Assembly: GCA_911728455.2 (NCBI GenBank)
Contig: OU452225.1
Location: 2,529,501-2,593,500, forward strand
Direction of reading: 5' to 3'
DNA length: 64,000 nucleotides
Source of the DNA: Marthasterias glacialis
Lineage: Eukaryota > Echinodermata > Asteroidea > Forcipulatida > Asteriidae
This document shows, piece after piece, positions 58,701 through 64,000 of the stretch. Every line of letters begins with the position of its first letter. Within the stretch, counting starts at the first letter, position 1. A program made the translations under genes and the position numbers. The notes under the pieces were generated by a model that did no database searches, had not been told where the DNA came from, and worked only from the letters and a program-made list of their open reading frames with translations.

Positions 58701-59837
58701 TTACATGTAGCTGCCGATCATCTTACAGTGCCCTATGATGGTCTCATCTGAGACAGCATTATTTGAGAAGATGTGAAAGTGCAGGCCTGGTCTTGGCCTT
58801 CGTGCCCCTTCAAAAGTTTCCTATAAACAATTAATATTTTTCAATGGAAGTGCCCTTCGCAAAATGAAAATGGCCTTGTCCTTTTGAAGATGAAATGCCA
58901 CTCGGCCTGAAAGTGGCTGGGAACATCTGGTTTACATTAGGGTGGTGGGGCTCTGCCTATAGTATCACAAAAAAAAAGAAAGATAAAAAACCTCATCAAT
59001 AGTACCTTTGGCAAATCTCTGATGTTTGCACCTATCCGTTGTCATTCTCTAGGTATGTTCTCCAGTGCTCAGTCGAGTCGTAGTGGAACGGCGACAGGTG
59101 CGTCCAGCTTCAGCAATCACCCATCCCCTGTTCACAGCATGCAGGGAAGTCCTCACAACACGACCTCACACTCCGTCGGGAACTTGGACGACAGTAGAGA
59201 TAGGTCAGTTGAAAATTTCAGTCAAAGCCGTTTTTTTTTTTTTTTCTTCAAAAAGGACGATTCTTAAGAAGAAAAACAAGTTGGCATGTTTGATCTCACA
59301 AAAAGAAGACTGTTCAAAAATCATTGTGTACTCGAATCCTGTCATGGCCGAGCGGTCTGGTGCACCGGAGTCAAGTTCTATTGTAGCAGTCAGGTTTTGG
59401 GTTTGAATCCCGGTCACGACACTTTTGTCCTTGAGCGAGACACCTCACTATCATTGCTTCTCTTCACCCAGGAGTGAATGGGTACCTGTGAGGGCAGAGA
59501 TGGTTGTTGTGATTGATTTAGCTTAGTGCACTACATACGTGGTAACGCAGGCTGTATACTCCCCAGGGAGCTGCGAAGGTTTGAGGAATGAAATAAATGG
59601 CCCAGAGATGGGGTAATAATTCTTATGCACTTAGAGTGTCGTATTAAGCGGACACCTAGTGCTAAATAATTGTCCATCATTTTAATCATCTCCACAGGGT
59701 CGTGATCTACCCTCATCCTCCGATGAGTGCCATCAGCCCAACGAGGCGGACCTTCCCACCTTCTCTACTCCCAAGAAGGATACCCCAAGGGCTGAGCTCC
59801 ATTCCTCTCAAGCCACGCCCACCAACTTCATCCCCAA
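33104..59837 (+). CDS. Glis3: Glis1/Glis3-type Kruppel-like zinc-finger transcription factor (spliced, 3' partial)
   Basis: This is a nuclear DNA-binding transcription factor of the Gli/Glis/Zic superfamily. Joining 33104-34749, 47802-47963, 55785-55895, 58344-58515, 59053-59203 and 59698-59837 gives an uninterrupted frame with GT/AG at every junction and phases 0, 0, 0, 1, 2 and 1. From ATG 33124 it encodes 787 codons plus one base. Order of parts: basic stretch (~163-170), Gli/Glis N-terminal conserved region (168-224), two PPxY motifs (~253-256, ~430-433), Gln/Ser/Pro-rich linker with a short poly-Gln, five C2H2 fingers (474-623) and a Ser/Pro-rich C-terminal region (634-787). Finger sequences such as [15 protein letters not shown] and the LTDCLT motif after the fingers match vertebrate GLIS1/GLIS3 from memory, and not GLIS2. 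The symbol marks the closest family member; an invertebrate gene may be co-orthologous to GLIS1 and GLIS3. The C-terminal end lies outside the window. Confidence 0.93.
34318..34346 (+). repeat. CAG microsatellite within the Glis coding exon
   Basis: A CAG run encodes part of HQQQQQQQQ in the linker. It is a likely length polymorphism, in frame. Confidence 0.9.
35940..36125 (-). mobile_element. tRNA-derived SINE, minus orientation
   Basis: The reverse complement contains GTTCGAATCC (B box), GTGGATTGGCTTTTTCAGTC and CCTACCTGATTGCATGGG. This is the same family as 1512. Confidence 0.65.
36590..36870 (+). mobile_element. Decayed LINE C-terminal tail
   Basis: Plus-strand fragments read [13 protein letters not shown] and, further on, [13 protein letters not shown]. 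These correspond to the WN.LP and FK..LKTHL blocks of CR1/L2-type LINEs. Frames are broken. Confidence 0.5.
37100..37262. mobile_element. Diverged GGGCCC-type MITE
   Basis: GGCCCAATCTCATAAAGG, TTAGCAACTTGTGGATC and GCCTGGCTGGTAACCC align with the consensus in order. The right end is lost. Confidence 0.45.
37920..38530. mobile_element. Dispersed element, family C, with internal duplication
   Basis: AATTGCCGGAATCTTTTTTT, AAGAGAACAAAGATGCTCTT, GGAACAAAAGGACAAAGG, GGGTGAAACGAAGTGTCAC and CTCAGCAGTGGAAT run in the same order as 50335-50865. The block at 38300-38395 recurs at 38430-38525. No transposase-like frame is seen. Confidence 0.65.
39460..39720 (+). repeat. Dispersed repeat, family B
   Basis: GGGATGAGAAATCTCAGAC, CTCTAGCGCTGAGGATACTGT and AAAGCTCCTTGAAATCTAT match 23755 and 42665. 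Confidence 0.6.
39960..40065 (+). promoter_or_regulatory. Candidate enhancer: nuclear-receptor and Fox-like sites
   Basis: TGACCTTTGACCCC (39977-39990) is a DR1-type element in reverse (GGGTCAAAGGTCA), the known target of HNF4, COUP-TF and RXR dimers. TGACCTGGGGTCA (39999-40011) is an everted half-site pair, and TGTTTAC (40052-40058) is a Fox core. Function is inferred from motif clustering in a non-repetitive piece of intron. Confidence 0.3.
41340..41765 (+). mobile_element. tRNA-Leu-like SINE
   Basis: GTGGCTGAGCGGTCTAGTG (A box), GGTTCGAGTCC (B box), AAGACACTAGACCATAACTGC and CCCGGTGTTTCTGGCA, as in the 12597 copy. Confidence 0.8.
42665..42815 (+). repeat. Dispersed repeat, family B
   Basis: GGGATGAGAAACCTTGTC, GAAGCTCCTTGAAATCTAG and GAAATGTCATCATTTC match the 23755 copy. 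Confidence 0.55.
42855..43770. mobile_element. Family C element interrupted by a TIR element (42904-43690)
   Basis: The flanks GGCGGGATTCTTCTGGCGGAA and TTGCCGGAATATATTTTTCTT belong to family C; 50371-50403 gives the uninterrupted order. The insert has TIRs TAGACCGATTGGGCGACC and, complementary, GGTCGCGCAATCGGTCTA, extending to ATGACCTATTGTT / AACAATAGGTCACG. It is about 787 bases with no long open frame; a TA dinucleotide sits at each end. Confidence 0.7.
43985..44263. mobile_element. Foldback MITE, same family as 6766-7040
   Basis: TTGTTCACACT at the left and AGTGTGAAAGGGG at the right, with CCAATTCCCTGGAATT and CCCGGGAATTTCCTGGGAATT inside. Confidence 0.6.
46444..46757. mobile_element. 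Short TIR element (~310 bp)
   Basis: AATAGACCTTTCT at the left and AGAAAGGTCTATT at the right. The TAGACC start is shared with the insert at 42904, so the two may be related. Confidence 0.55.
47802..47963 (+). CDS. Glis3: Glis exon: rest of zinc finger 3 and all of finger 4
   Basis: The acceptor is a T-rich tract with AG at 47800-47801 and the donor is GTGAGT at 47964. It is a phase-0 exon of 54 codons (residues 543-596). It supplies C546, H559 and H563 of finger 3 (with C541 from the previous exon) and C571, C576, H589 and H593 of finger 4. The [19 protein letters not shown] and [15 protein letters not shown] stretches are hallmarks of the Gli/Glis/Zic finger array, in which fingers 4 and 5 make most base contacts. 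Both boundaries agree with my recollection of the vertebrate GLIS1/3 gene structure. Confidence 0.95.
48041..48232. mobile_element. GGGCCC palindromic MITE, complete copy
   Basis: GGGCCCAATTTCATAGAGC at the left and GCTCTATGAAATTGGGCCC at the right, 192 bases. It lies 78 bases after the donor of the finger 3/4 exon. Confidence 0.9.
48220..48431 (+). repeat. 107-bp tandem duplication
   Basis: Two copies with unit starts 107 bases apart (GCCCTGGTCTTAGCATCAG at 48230 and 48337) differ at few positions. The left boundary lies inside the preceding MITE end (ATGAAATTGGGCCC / ATGAAATTAGGCCC). Confidence 0.85.
48678..49300. repeat. 24-bp minisatellite, ~26 copies
   Basis: The unit GAGGTTGTTTACAAACTC plus AGTCCT repeats exactly every 24 bases. 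Plus-strand translation gives (S/N/G)PEVVYKL repeats inside a 242-codon frame (48571-49299), and the minus strand is open for 219 codons. Open frames on several frames follow from the unit length and lack of stops, not from coding pressure. It sits in an intron of the Glis gene. Confidence 0.92.
49350..49470 (-). mobile_element. tRNA-derived SINE, minus orientation
   Basis: The reverse complement has GGTTCAAATCCTGCTCCAGT (B box) and matches 22430-22510 in GCCCTAATGTTGGCAGTCTC. Confidence 0.65.
49621..49820 (+). repeat. 68-bp tandem repeat, 3 copies
   Basis: GTACATGGTGTTACTGCAAA begins units at 49621, 49689 and 49757, exactly 68 bases apart, with few differences. Confidence 0.92.
50335..50865. 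mobile_element. Dispersed element, family C
   Basis: GGCGGGATTCTTTTGGCGGAATTGCCGG, AAGAGAACAAAGATTCTCTT, GGAACAAAAGGACAAAGG and CTCAGCAGTGGAATGTC run in the same order as 37920-38530. It provides the uninterrupted reference for the insertion at 42904. Confidence 0.65.
52185..52480 (-). mobile_element. tRNA-Leu-like SINE, minus orientation
   Basis: The reverse complement has GGTTCGAATCCTTGTCGTGAC and AAGACACTTAACTATCATTGC. The tail runs to about 52185. Confidence 0.7.
52624..52799 (+). mobile_element. CAGGCCTG element, complete copy (176 bp)
   Basis: CAGGCCTG at 52624-52631 and 52792-52799. Inside are AAAGGGCACCTCTATGTGG and GGGCAACAAGGCAAAAACCAG. It is a useful reference for the unexpanded version of 21634-22302. 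Confidence 0.8.
53090..53260 (+). mobile_element. tRNA-Leu-like SINE, 3' part
   Basis: GAGAAGGGGCTTGCCCCGGTG and TTTCTTTACCAGCCGC correspond to the 3' half of the family. The promoter half is missing. Confidence 0.55.
54395..54530 (-). mobile_element. tRNA-derived SINE, diverged
   Basis: The reverse complement has CCCCAGTTCGAATTTCACC (B box) and GGATTTTCAGTCCCTGTGCC, as in the family at 1512. Confidence 0.5.
55785..55895 (+). CDS. Glis3: Glis exon: zinc finger 5
   Basis: AG at 55783-55784 is followed by 37 phase-0 codons (597-633), and the donor is GTTAGT at 55896. It starts [10 protein letters not shown] and carries C601, C606, H619 and H623 with the Gli/Glis signature [14 protein letters not shown]. 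The exon closes with a basic tail (QQARKK) that continues the array and probably adds to DNA contact or nuclear import, as in GLIS3. Confidence 0.95.
55950..57260 (+). repeat. Decayed tandem repeat (~200-280 bp units, 5-6 copies)
   Basis: The word series TTTAGTCCTG.GGAGTTAC, then AATCTTGTGTA.AAA.TCTT, ACTTC.CCCCTTTT and ATAATATATTTATA repeats in order near 55965, 56280, 56465, 56610, 56985 and 57165. Hydrophobic open frames across it are products of T-rich sequence. A CAGGCCTG element (56064-56245) and an AAT microsatellite (56886-56908) interrupt the array. Confidence 0.65.
56064..56245 (-). mobile_element. CAGGCCTG-type element, minus orientation
   Basis: CAGGCCTTGATCTTAA at the left and TTAAGATCGAGGCCTG at the right form longer inverted ends than in other copies. 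GAGGCCATTGGCCTCATGCCC inside. Confidence 0.65.
57745..58195. mobile_element. Inverted-repeat element carrying a second palindromic element
   Basis: The outer arms (57745-57860 and 58075-58195) both match 17965-18095, in opposite orientations. Between them, 57890-58031 is the 142-bp palindrome also seen at 16110 (GGGAGACTTTTGAGGACACT and its complement). Confidence 0.65.
58344..58515 (+). CDS. Glis3: Glis exon: start of the C-terminal region with LTDCLT motif
   Basis: AG lies at 58342-58343 and the donor GTAAGA at 58516. There are 57 codons plus one base (residues 634-691), so the exon ends in phase 1. The peptide [19 protein letters not shown] resembles the segment right after finger 5 of vertebrate GLIS3, then becomes Ser/Pro-rich. 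The first base follows the AAG AAG end of the previous exon in phase 0 without a stop. This joining is supported by splice signals, phase and remembered family similarity. Confidence 0.88.
58516..59052 (+). other. Glis intron (537 bp)
   Basis: Begins GTAAGA and ends CTAG. It is G-rich near 58650-58700 and contains a minus-oriented CAGGCCTG element (58782-58909). Nothing else is recognised. Confidence 0.82.
58782..58909 (-). mobile_element. CAGGCCTG element, minus orientation
   Basis: CAGGCCTGGTCTTGGCCTTC at the left, then GTGCCCCTTCAAAAGTTTCC, and GGCCTTGTCCTTTTGAAG before the terminal GGCCTG. Confidence 0.7.
59053..59203 (+). CDS. Glis3: Glis exon: Ser-rich C-terminal segment
   Basis: AG lies at 59051-59052 and the donor GTCAGT at 59204. 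Phase runs 1 to 2, with 49 complete codons (692-740) flanked by split codons. [16 protein letters not shown] and [14 protein letters not shown] resemble the GLIS3 segment FSSNYSSRSGTAAGA / HPSPGHNVQGSPHN recalled from vertebrates. This is the best evidence that the C-terminal half belongs to GLIS1/3 and not GLIS2. Skipping this exon would shift the reading frame. Confidence 0.86.
59204..59697 (+). other. Glis intron (494 bp), mostly one SINE
   Basis: Begins GTCAGT and ends CACAG. About two thirds (59340-59665) is a tRNA-Leu-like SINE in the sense orientation, which inserted without disturbing either splice site. Confidence 0.8.
59340..59665 (+). mobile_element. tRNA-Leu-like SINE inside a short Glis intron
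   Basis: CATGGCCGAGCGGTCTGGTG (A box), GGTTTGAATCCCGG (B box), AGACACCTCACTATCATTGC, then TTAGAGTGTCGTATTAAGCGG near the 3' end. Confidence 0.75.
59698..59837 (+). CDS. Glis3: Glis exon: Pro/Arg-rich C-terminal segment
   Basis: The acceptor CACAG ends at 59697 and the donor GTAAGT starts at 59838. One base completes Arg741, 46 codons follow (742-787), and one base is left over. The peptide ([18 protein letters not shown], then [12 protein letters not shown]) resembles the Ser/Pro/Arg-rich GLIS3 stretch containing ISPRR. The transactivation domain encoded by the final exon(s) is expected beyond position 64000, because no matching open segment is seen in 59838-64000. Confidence 0.82.
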
Positions 59838-60299
59838 GTAAGTGTAACCGTCTCTTTTAATCCCTGATAATCTCATTCTTTGGCCGAGAAATCCTTGTGC
59901 CTCCCTTGTGTGTTAAGCTTTATACTTTGTTAGAAGTGGTTTGTGCCAAGTATAATGAAAGTATATTAATTATGTTGTACCCACACAACGATGTGGGTTA
60001 AGCACTGTTTGCTTAGTACTTTCCGGAGTCCTGTGAAAAAAATCCACAGGCATATTACTCAGGTTGGATTCGAACCCAAGACCTTTAACATTCTAGAGCA
60101 GATATCGTACTACTAGATCGCCAAGCTTGCTCGGTATAGCAAGAGGCAGATCGAATCCTTGGATTGTGGGTGAAACACAAATAATATTCTTAATCCCCGA
60201 TGCAAATTTGGCATTTACTAAGATATGTTTGCCTCCAGGAGGCTTCAAAACATTTGTGCATGTGGCAGTGGCAGTGGGCAGTGGGCAGTGCCAGTGCCA

Positions 60300-60486
60300 G
60301 TGCCAGTGGCGTAATCACGAAAGGGGTGGGGCACCCTCCACTCAGAACTTGCCCCCCAAATTAGGTCGAAAAAATGTACAAATCAATGCTTCACTACATT
60401 AATTAAAGCCCCCCCCCCCCAAAAAAAAAAAAAATCAGGTCTTTGCCCCCCCCCCCCAAATGAAATAGTCAGGTTACGCCAGTGGC
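60300..60486. mobile_element. MITE with CCAGTGGCGTAA TIRs
   Basis: CCAGTGGCGTAATC at the left and GTTACGCCAGTGGC at the right, with two C-run plus CAAAT blocks inside. A short CAGTGGCAGTGGG/CAGTGC run at 60265-60305 precedes it. Confidence 0.65.
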
Positions 60487-60887
60487 ATGTGGGAACAAGA
60501 GTCAGCACTTTAGTTCATATGTACAGTGCAATGAGGAAATCATGTACAGCATCGTCTGTAACGACTGGTCAAGAGATTCTTGATCCTGCCAGTAAATCCT
60601 GAAGGAGAGTTCTGCTCTTGAAACCAGGAGCTCCTGTCTGAAGTTTCAAACAGATCACTCCTAAAGAGTTTTTTTGTTTTTTGTTCACTCTTTTTTTTTA
60701 AACGCATCTCAGCTGAAAGAGTTTTACCTTTAGATCTATGGGTTTTGTTTCCTTCTTCGTCATTAAGAATAGTCAGTGAACTTCACAATGACTTTGTGTG
60801 TGTGTTGAGTGCAGGTACACTGTTAACTTGAAATTAATCTTGTTTATTTACAATACACACTAATCGGAGCAGCGCTCATTTTTGGTG

Positions 60888-61037
60888 TTTTACACCACCG
60901 CAGCTCTGGCCGTCGCATGCGCGTGTGACACCACAACAGTGCGTCAGCACGCATATGTACCAATCAGCATGGAGGATTCAAAGTACGTGTGCGTGGACAC
61001 GCGCTGGCAGCGGCCATAGCTGCGGTGGTGAAAACAC
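60888..61037. mobile_element. 150-bp palindromic MITE
   Basis: GTGTTTTACACCACCGCAGCT at the left is complementary to AGCTGCGGTGGTGAAAACAC at the right. CpG-rich interior with GCATGCGCGTGTG and GTGCGTGGACACGCGC. Confidence 0.8.
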
Positions 61038-61734
61038 TCATGAACGAGCTGCTTGGATTAGGCTAAATACAAGGGGCTGGACTTTATTTTTGTACACAAA
61101 GAGAGGTTCCCACAACATGTGACGGTTTCGGAGAAGTGAAACCCAGCGACTGTCATGTGACAATACAGTTTGCTTTATGAAGATTGATAGGAGCATGTGT
61201 CCCTTAAAGCCAAGGTTGAACTTAGCAATGAATGTCACTAAACATAACAACATGAAGGCATTCGTCTAACCATACTGAAGGTAGCCATGTTGGTGGCAGG
61301 TGGTTTGGCCTGGTAGAGATGTAAACAGTGGTTTGATTGAGTCAATTCATAACCTCTTCAAGACATCCTGGGAATGCAGGCCTCGCTCACAGTGTGATCA
61401 GTGAACCAAGGTCGTTGCCCTTTTGTAGGGGGGAGGGGAGGAGTAGGGGTATATATTAGGAGGGGGGTGGGGTACGTGTAGGTTTGTTTTGAGTTCAGAG
61501 AACTTGTGATTGTGGATTACTTCTTGCATAGTCTTTTTTAGACATTTTATTGGTGCCGTTAACTGTATAGTCTTTGCTTTGTTGCTTCTAAATGTCAAGT
61601 TAATACACGGTAGTTTTATTACTAATAATAGTACTGAATTCTTATAAAGTGCGTGTATCTACCAATTAGGTAGTAAAGGCATTTGCTATAATGTTGTTTT
61701 AAGACAGGTTCTTGAAGTTTTTAAATTTTAAGAC

Positions 61735-62040
61735 TCATTTAATATGTAGCACCTTGTAAAGGGTTTACAAGGTGCTGCGGTTCATTCAGCAGCCACTGCC
61801 AGAAACACCGGGGCAAACCCCTCTTTTCTTAGCGGTAACTGTAACTGCGTTCTTTTGCGTGCATTACACAACACAGGGAACCTGCGTCCCATCCGAAGGA
61901 CGCAGCAATAATGGTTAAGTGTCTAGCTTAAGGACACAAGTGTCAAGACCCGGGGACTCGACCCCCCACACTCTGCTGATCAGAAACACCAGAGCTTGAG
62001 TCTGATGCCCTTAACCGCTCTGCCACCACGCGCCATTGGC
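61735..62040 (-). mobile_element. tRNA-Leu-like SINE, minus orientation
   Basis: The reverse complement starts near 62040 with TGGCAGAGCGGTTAAGGGC (A box), followed by GGTCGAGTCCCCGG (B box) and AGACACTTAACCATTATTGC. The 3' end CACCTTGTAAACCC lies near 61750. Confidence 0.8.
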
Positions 62041-62559
62041 TCTTATTTGGAAGCAGCACTATTCATGCAATATTTCCTTCACACTGCTGCAATCCTTGGT
62101 CCCCATGGTTGCAAATCTCACTTGTTTTTTCCCCCCATTGGAGCCAAAAATGCTTGACAGTAGACCATGCTTTGGAAGAGTACACCCTGATTGCCAATAC
62201 TCTCGGTAGAATCATTCCAAAAATACAGCTGACGACTGTTGTCTGGTCACCCAAATTTGGGAGGGGGGGAAGGACAGGGGCTTGTAATACAACCTACGCA
62301 CCACTCTCTTTAAATAGTCTATTAAGAGGATGTGATTTATGTCCAAACGGTGTATAAATAACTATGTTGATGTCAGTGAAGGCAAGGGTAATAAAAGAAG
62401 CTGTCTGTTGTAATATGTGACAGGTGCCTGCGATATGATTGATAGACATTCGTAGACCAGCGGATCATATTCTTAACTTACATAACTGTAACCCAATACC
62501 CAAGACTGTTCCAGCTCAACAGGGCGTACGATGATGCACGGCTATAAATACCAACAGAG

Positions 62560-62760
62560 CACATACTTCAAACAAGTTGTTGTCACGGTTACAACCCGAC
62601 CCACGTCATCAATCGGTGCAGCAACCAGTGTGTGCTGTAACTGCGCCCGGGGTCAGAGCGGGGTCGCGGCCTTTGACCTCATTACTTTTATAAACAAAAG
62701 CAGCTTTATTTGACCAAGCGCTGTGATTTAGGAGCGGGATTAATTGTCTGCAGGCCAGAT
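62560..62760 (+). promoter_or_regulatory. Candidate intronic enhancer
   Basis: Compact non-repetitive block with GGGGTCAGAGCGGGGTC, CTTTGACCTC (nuclear-receptor half-site), CACGTCATC (CRE-like), TTTATTTGACC and GGGATTAATTG (Otx/homeodomain core). Unusually GC- and CpG-rich for this intron. Function is inferred. Confidence 0.25.
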
Positions 62761-62917
62761 TTCATGGAATGGTTGGTACTTGGTGCTGCCTTGTTTTTTG
62801 CCGGATCGTGATTTATCAAGGTGAGGGTGCTTCTATCCATTGAAGGAGTAAACAAAACAAAAACAAAACTGCCAGAGTCTAGTTGAATTATATTCTTTTA
62901 CAATGGTACCAGCTCTG

Positions 62918-63098
62918 GCCCAAATGTTAAGCCAAAAATGCTGCGTGGCAAATTTCTTTGCTTAGCAAGAAATGAGTGGGCCACCAGTTGTAACAAGGTG
63001 AACTTCATGGAATGTTGGCTGGTAATCTGTTTCTGCTAAGTGAGATTTTGATGTGCTTAGCAAGTTTTTGTGCTGGCAGGTTTCATGAAATTGGGCCC
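62918..63098. mobile_element. GGGCCC palindromic MITE
   Basis: GGCCCAAATGTTAAGCC at the left, TTTCATGAAATTGGGCCC at the right, with CTTAGCAAGAAATGAGTGGGC inside. A partial copy follows at 63370-63485. Confidence 0.65.
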
Positions 63099-64000
63099 TT
63101 GGTTTTTGAAATTGTTTTAGTATTATTTTTTTCTGGTGTAAAGTACTGAGATATTTTCTTGTGTGACATAAGAATGATGTACTTTCAGATGCCTTCTTTG
63201 CTGTGCTGTGAAGAGACTTGCGTTTATATCTCGCCATGTTCTGTTTCTGCACATTGGGGCAGGTTTCTATCCCTTCTGTAGCCACCTCGAGTGGCCTTTG
63301 CTTTGGGCCTTGTGATGGGCCAATTGCATTAAAAAAAAACAAAAAAAATGTTGGTCAAAGGTTTGAGATTTTTCTATGCTTGGCAAGTTTTTGTGCAAGT
63401 AAGCATGTCAAATTGTTGCTTAGCATACAAAGGGTAGCCGACCAAAATGCCTTGTGATATTTTAACTGTTTGTGACTGGTTCCGTGTTAATTTCTCGTTG
63501 CTTCAGCTTTCTGATATTTTTTTCGTTCTCACCCGGGGAATTAATTTTCAGAATTTTGTTGTTGAGAATATCGTCATCACGATGAAACCATGACTTTGAA
63601 GATAACTTTATAACAGCAGAAGGTGTAGAACTAATTCTGCAGAGCTAAAAACTAAGCATCAGGAGGAACAGATCAAGGAATCCAAGTGCTAAACTTTGGT
63701 TTCCCGCAGATGGTTTCTGAAGTCAGAATGTCTCGTCCTTTAGTACAAGGATGCTTGTGCAACTAGTCTTAATTGGGAACTTGGCCTGGATTTTTTGTAA
63801 CAAATGGATTTGGTGTTTTGTTTGTCCTTCTGATTCCATTTTATTTATTATTATTGTTATTATTTTTTTCATATTTTTATTTATTTAGTTAGTTATTATA
63901 TTTTATTTTAATTTAATTAACTACTTGATTTTTGTATTTATGTTATCTATTTCAGTTTTATTTTCTATTTATTTTTTACTGTTTTATTACTATTTTTTGT

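Larger units (their letters stand above)
59838..64000 (+). other. Start of the next Glis intron; no further exon seen
   Basis: The donor GTAAGT at 59838 opens an intron with no acceptor and coding block that fits the GLIS3 C-terminus before the window ends. It contains two MITEs (60300-60486, 60888-61037), a SINE (61735-62040), a candidate enhancer (62560-62760), two GGGCCC elements and AT-rich sequence, very T-rich at 63830-64000. Confidence 0.65.

Overview
The window is animal genomic DNA dominated by one spliced gene. It lies on the + strand and encodes a Glis1/Glis3-type Kruppel-like zinc-finger transcription factor, a relative of Gli. Six coding exons can be placed at splice-site resolution: 33104-34749, 47802-47963, 55785-55895, 58344-58515, 59053-59203 and 59698-59837. 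Their phases join without error into about 787 codons, counted from the ATG at 33124. The product carries a Gli/Glis-like N-terminal conserved region with a YGHLSA motif, a Gln/Ser/Pro-rich linker, five C2H2 fingers and the start of the Glis3-like C-terminal domain. The final coding exon lies beyond the right edge. The 5' end is uncertain. A CpG-richer, CCAAT-containing segment ends at a strong splice donor (23603/23604) that is in phase with exon 33104 and could be an upstream first exon.

The organism looks like an invertebrate deuterostome, most likely an echinoderm and perhaps a sea star. This is inferred from the Glis1/3-type protein, the 0.5-13 kb introns packed with short palindromic repeats and tRNA-derived SINEs, and the frequent TACATGTA words. 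The species cannot be fixed from sequence alone.

Layout: 1-33103 is upstream DNA, either intergenic or a long first intron. It is a patchwork of unique AT-rich sequence, foldback/MITE-like elements, tRNA-derived SINEs, decayed LINE 3' ends and minisatellites. Intron 34750-47801 (13.1 kb) holds nested TIR elements and a possible nuclear-receptor-site cluster. Intron 47964-55784 (7.8 kb) carries a 24-bp minisatellite that is open in reading frames on both strands. Intron 55896-58343 (2.4 kb) is largely a decayed tandem repeat plus nested palindromes. Introns 58516-59052 and 59204-59697 are short. The last intron (59838 onward) runs out of the window.

No rRNA gene, intact tRNA gene, CRISPR array, virus-derived element or bacterial operon was found. 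Most long open frames are by-products of tandem repeats whose unit length is divisible by three. No wholly new biological system is evident. The most useful leads are the Gli-like YGHLSA motif in a Glis protein, the phase-matched candidate first exon, a minisatellite grown inside a mobile element, a TIR element whose empty-site relatives lie in the same window, and several compact candidate enhancers.
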